Shown here: positions 59,025-64,000 of the stretch, in pieces
Position numbering within the stretch: position 1 is the stretch's first letter
How the letters are laid out: each line of letters starts with the position of its first letter
Source of the DNA: Actinomycetota bacterium
GTDB lineage: Bacteria > Actinomycetota > AC-67
Assembly (NCBI GenBank): GCA_041658565.1
Contig: JBAZZY010000009.1
Coordinates: 1 to 64,000, forward strand
Reading direction: 5' to 3'
Length of the DNA: 64,000 nt
Translations under genes and position numbers: made by a program
The notes under the pieces: generated by a model
Told to the model about the DNA's origin: nothing
The model's input: only the letters and a program-made list of their open reading frames with translations
The model's database searches: none

Positions 59025-59769
59025 GGAACCCGGCCTTCGTCAGGATCGAACGTCCGGGTCCGAGCAGGTACGCGATGAACTCGCGCGCGAGCGCCGACTG
59101 CGAGGATCCTGACACGATCGCGACGCTGTACGGCGTGACGAGGTTGACGCGGTCGGGGATCGGGATGGCCTTCACCGGCGGGACGTCGGACAGACTCGTG
59201 TCGGTCGCGTAGACGATGCCGGCGTCGGCTGCGCGCGCAGCGACCTTTTGGACGACGGCTTGATCATCGAACTCGTTTGAAACCAAGTTTGCGATGGCCG
59301 CGTCGTAGATGCCCGCCCGGCGAAGGGCGGATCGTGCGTAGTCGCCGGAGGGAACTCCCTCGGACGCGAGCACCAGACGCACGTTGTCCCAAGCGATGTC
59401 TTCGAACTTCGCCAGGCCGAGCGCGTTTTGGACCGGAACGATCACGATCAGGCGATTGCGAGCGAAGATCGTGCGGTCTTCGATTCCGGGTTTGCTTGCC
59501 ACGGCATCCATCCATCGCTCGCTTGCCGAAGCGAACACGTCGACCGGGGCCCCGTTTTGGATTTGCGTGGCGAGGCCGCTCGACGGCCCGAAACTGAACC
59601 GGATCGCGGTGCCCGGATGCGTCTGTTCGAACACGGCTCCGGCCTGCGGCAGGACGGAAGCCAGCGATGAGGCAGCCAGAACAACGATCTCGCGGCGCGC
59701 GCCGGGTATCGAGGAGCATGCGGTCAGGAGCACTGCGGCAAAGAAGGTTGCAGCGAGCGCGCGCCTCAT
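59011..59769 (-). CDS. modA: Molybdate ABC transporter substrate-binding lipoprotein
   Basis: 252-aa binding protein. The lipoprotein signal FFAAVLLTACSS with lipobox LTAC makes Cys18 the probable anchor. Ligand-binding blocks: LAASSLASVLP near residue 32, FSFGPSSGLATQIQNGAPVD near 58, FASASERWMDA, and EGVPSGDYARSAL near 138. AGIVYATD near 193 is typical of ModA. ATG 59769 overlaps the regulator stop (ATGA). Captures molybdate/tungstate outside the membrane. Confidence 0.95.
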   Translation of the reverse strand: MRRALAATFFAAVLLTACSSIPGARREIVVLAASSLASVLPQAGAVFEQTHPGTAIRFSFGPSSGLATQIQNGAPVDVFASASERWMDAVASKPGIEDRTIFARNRLIVIVPVQNALGLAKFEDIAWDNVRLVLASEGVPSGDYARSALRRAGIYDAAIANLVSNEFDDQAVVQKVAARAADAGIVYATDTSLSDVPPVKAIPIPDRVNLVTPYSVAIVSGSSQSALAREFIAYLLGPGRSILTKAGFLAPE

Positions 59770-60161
59770 ACCGGCAACTCCACGACCACGTTGGTCGCCT
59801 TGATTGTCGCAACGGCCTCCATGCCCGGGCGCAGTCGCATTTCGTCCACCGCTTCGCGTGTCGTGAGCGCGAGGACGCGGTGAGGCCCGGCCATGATCTC
59901 GACCGTGGCGACGATCTTGTCGCGCTTGATCGCGGTTATGACGCCGGCGAAGCGGTTGCGCGCGCTGCCTGCCGCGGTGGCGCGCGGCGCGCGGGTGCGC
60001 GATTTCGCAAGCAGACGTGCGACTTCGGGCGCCGGGATCAGGCGCTGTCCGCCGGTCGTACGCAGCGTGCGGATCTTGCCTGCGCGCTCCCACCTGCGGA
60101 TGGTCTCGGCGCGCACGCCGAGCAATGCTGCTGCTTCTCCGATGCGGTAGCCGTCGGCCAT
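59766..60161 (-). CDS. MerR-type HTH and TOBE/Mop molybdate-responsive regulator
   Basis: 131-aa two-domain protein. The N-terminal excisionase/MerR HTH (YRIGEAAALLGVRAETIRRW near residue 5, then ERAGKIRTLRTTGGQRLIP) is followed by a single TOBE/Mop domain (AGSARNRFAGVITAIKRDKI near 65, then TREAVDEMRLRPGMEAVATI). TOBE domains of this type bind molybdate. It is therefore a likely oxyanion sensor controlling its own modABC operon, playing the role ModE has in proteobacteria. The gene appears leaderless: TATACT ends 6 nt before the ATG. Co-translated with modA. Confidence 0.9.
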   Translation of the reverse strand: MADGYRIGEAAALLGVRAETIRRWERAGKIRTLRTTGGQRLIPAPEVARLLAKSRTRAPRATAAGSARNRFAGVITAIKRDKIVATVEIMAGPHRVLALTTREAVDEMRLRPGMEAVATIKATNVVVELPV

Positions 60162-60167
60162 GAATCC

Positions 60168-60173
60168 AGTATA
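60168..60173 (-). promoter_or_regulatory. -10 element of the mod operon (leaderless transcript)
   Basis: TATACT on the minus strand, 6 nt before ATG 60161, so transcription should begin at or next to the A of ATG. No good -35 is visible, which is common for such promoters in actinobacteria. Confidence 0.55.
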
Positions 60174-60269
60174 GAGAGTTGTCCCCCGATGTCGCTAGGA
60201 AAACCTGGCGAATCGCTTTCGAAACCGTTGCGCGCGACCGGTTCGCGGCTTCCCACTGTGAGGGGTAAC

Positions 60270-61457
60270 GTGGCGCGCGTGAAGGTTGTCTGCGCTTCGA
60301 TTTGGGGACCCGGGCACGCGCACCCGATGCTCGCCGTTGCGCGCGCGCTTGCGGCGCGCGGCCACGAAGTAACGTTTTCTTCGTCGAGCAGCCACGAGGG
60401 TGACGCGGCGCGCGCCGGGTGCGCGTTCGTCCAGATGCCCGAATCCGCCGGCAGCCCGCAGACTGCCCTTCAGCCTTTCGCCGACGCACACGCCATGGCC
60501 GTGGTGTTCGAGCCGCTGCTGCGTCGCCTAAAGCCCGATCTGGTGGTGAACGACTTGCTGACCCTGGGACCCGGCGTCGCGGCCGAGATGTGCGGCATCC
60601 CGTATGCAACGCTGTCTATTCACAGCCTGGCGGTTCCTTCGCGAGAACTGCCGCCTTTCGGCTGGGGGTATCCACCGTCGCGCGATCCGATTCGTCGCCG
60701 CCGTGACGAGTGGCTCAAGCGCCTGAACATCCGCGACCTCGAGCGCGCGCGCGCCTCCTTCAACGAGGTGCGCGTGAAGCTCGGCCTGGCGCCGACCGAC
60801 CGCATCGTCGCGCACACCGCCGCCGACCTCGTGCTCGTCGCGACGCTTCCTTCCCTGGAGATTCCACGCGCCGACTGGCCGGAGAACGCAGTGGTTGTCG
60901 GGCCGTGTCTGTGGGACGCTCCCGGCGAGCCGGTTATGCCGCCGCCCGGCGAGGGACCGCTGGTGCTGGTCGCCACATCGACCGCGCACGACGAAGGCAA
61001 AGCTTTGCACGCGGCCGTCGAGGCGGTGCGAAAGCTCGGCGTGCGCGCCATCATCACGACCGGGCGCGCGCAGATTCCCGCCAACTTACCGTCGCACATC
61101 GTCGCCGTCGAGTTCGCCTCGCACGACGAGGTCATTCCGCAGTGCGACGCAGTCCTGTGCAACGGCGGCCACGGGATCGTTGCCCGCAGCTTGTCGCTTG
61201 GGGTGCCGGTGCTGGTGGTGCCCGGTCACGGCGACCAGCGGGAGAACGGCTACCGCGTCGAGCGCGCCGGTGCCGGGCTGCGCGTGATGGGTCATAGCTC
61301 GCGCAAGATCGCTCGCGCGCTCGACCGGATACTGCGCGAACCGCGGTTCCGCACCGCCGCGCGCCGCTTGCAGGTCGAGGCCGCCGAGTACGACGGCCCC
61401 GCGCGCGCGGCGGATCTGCTGGAGGAACTCTTCGCGCGCACCGCCGCGCCCGCGTAA
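60270..61457 (+). CDS. GT1-family glycosyltransferase (MGT/UGT-like)
   Basis: 395-aa GT-B glycosyltransferase of family 1. The N-terminal domain has ASIWGPGHAHPMLAVARALA, then GHEVTFSSSSSHEGDA. The donor signature is near residue 305: CNGGHGIVARSLSLGVPVLV followed by PGHGDQRENGYRVERAGAG, with the His and Asp-Gln that hold the nucleotide sugar. These enzymes glycosylate lipids, antibiotics or other small aglycones. GTG 60270 has GAGGGG 4-5 nt upstream. A longer frame reading back into the mod regulator is rejected. Divergent from the mod operon and followed by a hairpin. Aglycone unknown. Confidence 0.88.
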   Translation: MARVKVVCASIWGPGHAHPMLAVARALAARGHEVTFSSSSSHEGDAARAGCAFVQMPESAGSPQTALQPFADAHAMAVVFEPLLRRLKPDLVVNDLLTLGPGVAAEMCGIPYATLSIHSLAVPSRELPPFGWGYPPSRDPIRRRRDEWLKRLNIRDLERARASFNEVRVKLGLAPTDRIVAHTAADLVLVATLPSLEIPRADWPENAVVVGPCLWDAPGEPVMPPPGEGPLVLVATSTAHDEGKALHAAVEAVRKLGVRAIITTGRAQIPANLPSHIVAVEFASHDEVIPQCDAVLCNGGHGIVARSLSLGVPVLVVPGHGDQRENGYRVERAGAGLRVMGHSSRKIARALDRILREPRFRTAARRLQVEAAEYDGPARAADLLEELFARTAAPA

Positions 61458-61472
61458 CACCTGGAAGACCCC

Positions 61473-61491
61473 CCGGTCGACTCTCGACCGG
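61473..61491 (+). terminator. Hairpin after the GT1 gene
   Basis: Perfect 8-bp arms CCGGTCGA / TCGACCGG with loop CTC, 16 nt after the stop. No T-run follows, so termination strength is uncertain. Confidence 0.5.
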
Positions 61492-61493
61492 CG

Positions 61494-61537
61494 TTGACGG
61501 TTCGCGACGCTCGGACGTACAGTTACCGGCGGGTAAC
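61494..61537 (+). promoter_or_regulatory. Thiolase promoter with overlapping inverted-repeat operator
   Basis: TTGACG (61494-61499), an 18-nt spacer and TACAGT (61518-61523). An inverted repeat GTTACC (61522-61527) / GGTAAC (61532-61537) overlaps the end of the -10, with a further GTAAC just downstream. This is the position expected for a TetR-type repressor of beta-oxidation genes. Confidence 0.6.
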
Positions 61538-61585
61538 GTAACTTTCGACCGGGGCCTGCGGCCCGACAATCCACAAGGGGGAACC

Positions 61586-62782
61586 ATGCGTGAAGCTGTC
61601 ATTGTTGAAGCGGTGAGAACGCCGCTCGGACGCCGCGGTGGGGCGCTGAAGGACATCCACCCGGTGGATCTGCTCGGGATGACGCTGAACGAGCTGATCG
61701 ATCGCACCGGCATCGACGCCGGCCTCGTCGACGACGTCATCGGCGGCTGCGTGTCGCAGGTCGGCGACCAAGCGTTCAACATCACTCGCAACGCTTGGCT
61801 CGCGGCCGGCTTGCCCGAGCACGTCCCGGCCACGACCGTCGACCGTCAGTGTGGTTCGTCGCAGCAGGCGGCGCATTTCGCGGCGCAGGCGGTCATGTCC
61901 GGCGCGAACGACATCGTCGTCGCGTGCGGCGTCGAGAGCATGACGCGCGTCGGCATGGGCGCTTCGCTGGCCGGCGGGTTTCCCTTCACCGCATCGATGA
62001 ACGAGCGCTACGACGGCAACCTGGTTCCGCAGGGAATCAGCTCGGAGTTGATCGCGGCTCGCTGGGGCATCACCCGCGAGGAAGTCGACGCCATTGGGCT
62101 GCGCTCGCAGTTGCTCGCGCAGCAGGCGACGAAGGAAGGTCGTTTCACTCGCGAGATCCTTCCGATCAAGGTCGGCGCCGACGGCGACGCGCGCGTCTTC
62201 GACACCGACGAGGGTCTGCGTGAGACCTCGGCCGAGAAGCTTGCGTCGTTGAAGCCGGCGTTCTACACCGAGGATGCCGCGGCGAAGTTCCCGGAACTCA
62301 AGTGGATCACCACGGCTGCGAACTCGTCGCAGATCACCGACGGTTCTGCCGCGCTGTTGATCATGACGCCCGAGAAGGCTAAGGAACTCGGTCTGAAGCC
62401 GCGCGCGCGGTTCCACTCGTTCGCGGTTACAGCCGCCGACCCGGTGCTGATGCTGACGGCCCCGATCCCGGCGACGCAGAAGGTTCTGGCGCGCGCCGGC
62501 TTGAACCTCGGAGACATCGACGTCGTCGAGATCAACGAGGCCTTCGCCACAGTGCTGGTTGCGTGGAAGAAGGACGTGGGCGCCGACGACGCCTGGTTCG
62601 ACAAGAACGTTAACCCCAACGGCGGCGCGATCGCGCTGGGACACCCGCTGGGAGCATCGGGCGCGCGCCTGATGACGACGATGCTGTACGAACTCGAGCG
62701 CCGCGGCGCGCGCTACGGCCTGCAGACGATGTGTGAGGGCGGCGGCATGGCCAACGCTACGATCATCGAGCGCCTGAGCTAA
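61586..62782 (+). CDS. Acetyl-CoA acetyltransferase (thiolase)
   Basis: 398-aa thiolase. Catalytic residues are recognisable: Cys89 in VDRQCGSSQQA (acyl-enzyme), His353 in HPLGASGARLM, and Cys383 in MCEGGGMANATI (proton transfer). Also NEAFATVLVAW near residue 316 and N-terminal VEAVRTPLGRRGG. Numbering is close to the Zoogloea enzyme (89/348/378). It condenses or cleaves 3-ketoacyl-CoA in fatty-acid or sterol side-chain degradation. The pattern PVDLLGMTLNELIDRTGID resembles actinobacterial FadA-type thiolases. GGGGG before the ATG. Followed by a bidirectional hairpin and the convergent hydroxyacyl-CoA dehydrogenase. Confidence 0.95.
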   Translation: MREAVIVEAVRTPLGRRGGALKDIHPVDLLGMTLNELIDRTGIDAGLVDDVIGGCVSQVGDQAFNITRNAWLAAGLPEHVPATTVDRQCGSSQQAAHFAAQAVMSGANDIVVACGVESMTRVGMGASLAGGFPFTASMNERYDGNLVPQGISSELIAARWGITREEVDAIGLRSQLLAQQATKEGRFTREILPIKVGADGDARVFDTDEGLRETSAEKLASLKPAFYTEDAAAKFPELKWITTAANSSQITDGSAALLIMTPEKAKELGLKPRARFHSFAVTAADPVLMLTAPIPATQKVLARAGLNLGDIDVVEINEAFATVLVAWKKDVGADDAWFDKNVNPNGGAIALGHPLGASGARLMTTMLYELERRGARYGLQTMCEGGGMANATIIERLS

Positions 62783-62795
62783 CGCACCAAACTCC

Positions 62796-62823
62796 GACGG
62801 CCGCCGGATATCCGGCGGCCGTC
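62796..62823. terminator. Bidirectional terminator-like palindrome
   Basis: Perfect 28-bp palindrome, arms GACGGCCGCCGGAT / ATCCGGCGGCCGTC, centred between the convergent thiolase and hydroxyacyl-CoA dehydrogenase stops. No long T-run on either side. Confidence 0.75.
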
Positions 62824-62838
62824 GCGTATTCTGCCGGC

Positions 62839-63690
62839 TTACCGGCCGTAGTCGTGGAAGCCGCGGCCGGACTTGCGGCCGAGCAGGCCGGCCTCGACCA
62901 TCCGCGACAGCAGCGGCGGCGGCGCGTACAGCGGCTCCTTGAATTCTTCGAACAAACTGCGCGCGACGGCGTGCAGTGTGTCCAGGCCGATCAGATCCGA
63001 CAGCGCCAAGGGCCCCATCGGGTGGTTGCAGCCCAGGACCATTCCCTGGTCGATGTCTTCGAGCGTCGCGAAGCCGCTTTCAAGCATCCGCACCGCGTCG
63101 AGCAAGTAGGGGATGAGCAAACGGTTGACCACAAACCCGGCGCGGTCGCGCGCCATTACGGTCTTTTTGCCGAGGTCGTTCTCGACGAACTCGCGTGCGA
63201 TCTGCAGAGTCTTGTCGGCAGTCGTGAGCGCCGGGACGATCTCGACGAGCGGCATCACAGGGACCGGGTTGAAGAAGTGCAAGCCGAGCACTTGGCCGGC
63301 GCGCGAAGTCGCCGACGCCAGTTTCATGATCGGAACCGAGGAAGTGTTCGTCGCCAGAATCGCATCGCGCGGGGTGACGGAGTCCAGGCTCTCGAAGAGC
63401 TTCTTCTTCAGCTCCTCGTCCTCTACGACGGCCTCGATCACCAACTCGACGGAGTCGAATCCATCCCAGCCCGACGTGTAGGCGATGCGACCGCGGACCG
63501 CGGCGTGCTCGTCGTCGGTCATCTTTCCTCGGGAGACCGCGCGCGCCAGGCTGTGCTCGATTCTGCCGCGCCCGGCCTCCAGCGCCGACTCGCTGATTTC
63601 TTTGACTGCGACGTTGAGTCCGGCGCGCGCCAGTACCTCGGCGATCCCGGACCCCATTAGCCCACACCCGACGACACCGATTCGTTCCAT
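62839..63690 (-). CDS. 3-hydroxybutyryl/3-hydroxyacyl-CoA dehydrogenase
   Basis: 283-aa NAD-dependent dehydrogenase, the usual length of Hbd/FadB2-like single-domain enzymes. Rossmann motif GVVGCGLMGSGIAEVLARAG at residues 5-24, ILATNTSSVPI near 111, and catalytic His in GLHFFNPVPVMPLVEI near 135 with Glu. The C-terminal domain has DRAGFVVNRLLIPYL near 183 and NHPMGPLALSDLIGLD near 224. It oxidises 3-hydroxyacyl-CoA to 3-ketoacyl-CoA, the step before thiolase. ATG 63690 with AGGAGG upstream. Convergent with the thiolase gene. Confidence 0.95.
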   Translation of the reverse strand: MERIGVVGCGLMGSGIAEVLARAGLNVAVKEISESALEAGRGRIEHSLARAVSRGKMTDDEHAAVRGRIAYTSGWDGFDSVELVIEAVVEDEELKKKLFESLDSVTPRDAILATNTSSVPIMKLASATSRAGQVLGLHFFNPVPVMPLVEIVPALTTADKTLQIAREFVENDLGKKTVMARDRAGFVVNRLLIPYLLDAVRMLESGFATLEDIDQGMVLGCNHPMGPLALSDLIGLDTLHAVARSLFEEFKEPLYAPPPLLSRMVEAGLLGRKSGRGFHDYGR

Positions 63691-63736
63691 GGCTTCCTCG
63701 CCTCCTGGAGACGCTTGTGGCGTATCTTCTCGACAG

Positions 63737-63766
63737 AATCTAGGCGGCGCGCGCGGCCGACACCAA
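63737..63766 (-). promoter_or_regulatory. Possible promoter of the hydroxyacyl-CoA dehydrogenase gene
   Basis: Minus strand TTGGTG (63766-63761), an 18-nt spacer and TAGATT (63742-63737), about 47 nt before ATG 63690. Moderate match. Confidence 0.35.
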
Positions 63767-63852
63767 ACCCGCGCGCGTGAGAACGGAATCGCCCCTGCGG
63801 CACCGCGGCGAAGAGATGATCCGAGGAGAAGAGAGCCGGTAAGCCGACGGCG

Positions 63853-64000
63853 CTACTCGTCGACGATTCGCTGAGCGCGCTCTTTCAGGGCCTTGAAGTC
63901 CCGGCGAGGGCCGTTGTCCGGCAGCAGGCCGTCGGTCTTGGAGAACCCCCACCCCACGAGCGAGATGTGAACTCGCCCGCTCCAAACCCGCTTGAGCGGG
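63853..64000 (-). CDS. C-terminal fragment of an unidentified protein (5' end outside window)
   Basis: The minus strand is open from the window edge to TAG 63855-63853, giving 48 residues that include HISLVGWGFSKTDGLLPDNG and end in RAQRIVDE. The composition (Gly, Trp, Phe, balanced charge, acidic C-terminus) is protein-like, unlike the Arg-rich shadows nearby. I do not recognise the family. It would be transcribed toward the hydroxyacyl-CoA dehydrogenase gene, with about 160 nt between. Confidence 0.5.
   Translation of the reverse strand, partial: PLKRVWSGRVHISLVGWGFSKTDGLLPDNGPRRDFKALKERAQRIVDE

Noticed and set aside
59667..60269. N-terminal extension of the GT1 glycosyltransferase back to 59667
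   Set aside because: The extension is antisense to the mod regulator and modA and lacks homology; GTG 60270 has its own ribosome-binding site.
1..64000. CRISPR array, integrase, transposase or prophage genes
   Set aside because: No regularly spaced short repeats and no recombinase-type motifs were seen. The only large direct repeat is the 97-bp pair.
1..64000. dTDP-rhamnose genes (rmlABCD) within the glycan locus
   Set aside because: None of the SDR or nucleotidyltransferase genes matches RmlA-D signatures; the only cytidylyl/thymidylyl-type enzyme is RfbF.

Overview
The window is high-GC DNA (by eye about 60-65%) with tightly overlapping genes (ATGA and GTGA junctions), many GTG starts, leaderless-looking promoters and abundant GCGCGC runs. 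Together with the gene content (mycobacterial-type beta-oxidation genes, DUF4012, VanZ, a one-piece Wzz/BY-kinase), this suggests an actinobacterium, probably an uncultured lineage. No 16S rRNA or other taxonomic marker is present, so this is inference.

Layout. (1) 1-3.9 kb, minus strand: a secreted penicillin-acylase-family amidohydrolase that runs off the left edge, and an MFS transporter. (2) 4.1-43.3 kb: a large surface-polysaccharide locus of the Wzx/Wzy type. It holds nucleotide-sugar enzymes (GMD-like, membrane CapD-like 4,6-dehydratase, UDP-GlcNAc 2-epimerase), a WecA-type initiating phosphotransferase, flippase, polymerase, about nine cytoplasmic-type glycosyltransferases, a polyprenyl-phosphate GT2 and a membrane GT39/83-like transferase. 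It also holds a glutamine-dependent amidotransferase with a degenerate glutaminase-like partner, a Wzc-type kinase, a DUF4012 protein and a VanZ protein. (3) 43.5-44.25 kb: a truncated class I glutamine amidotransferase, a small lysine-rich protein and tRNA-Ala(TGC). (4) 44.3-50.7 kb: an accessory interval with hipBA, an ECF sigma factor with a membrane partner, a HAD phosphatase cassette between 97-bp direct repeats, and a DUF1778/GNAT toxin-antitoxin pair. A degenerate copy of the tRNA 3' end lies at its far edge. (5) 50.95-64 kb: acyl-CoA dehydrogenase, a CUT1-type sugar ABC transporter with an MBL-fold hydrolase, a molybdate ABC transporter with a MerR/TOBE regulator, a GT1 glycosyltransferase, thiolase, 3-hydroxyacyl-CoA dehydrogenase and the end of one more gene.

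The most interesting part is 25.4-36.0 kb. RfbF, RfbG and RfbH homologues would make CDP-4-keto-3,6-dideoxy-glucose. They sit beside a two-subunit transketolase, a TylC3/TcaB9-type sugar C-methyltransferase, two SDR enzymes and a Gfo/Idh/MocA oxidoreductase. I infer a pathway to a carbon-branched deoxysugar in which the split transketolase may transfer a two-carbon ketol unit to a nucleotide-4-ketosugar. The partner genes (glycosyltransferases, flippase, polymerase, kinase) would build that sugar into an exported glycan.
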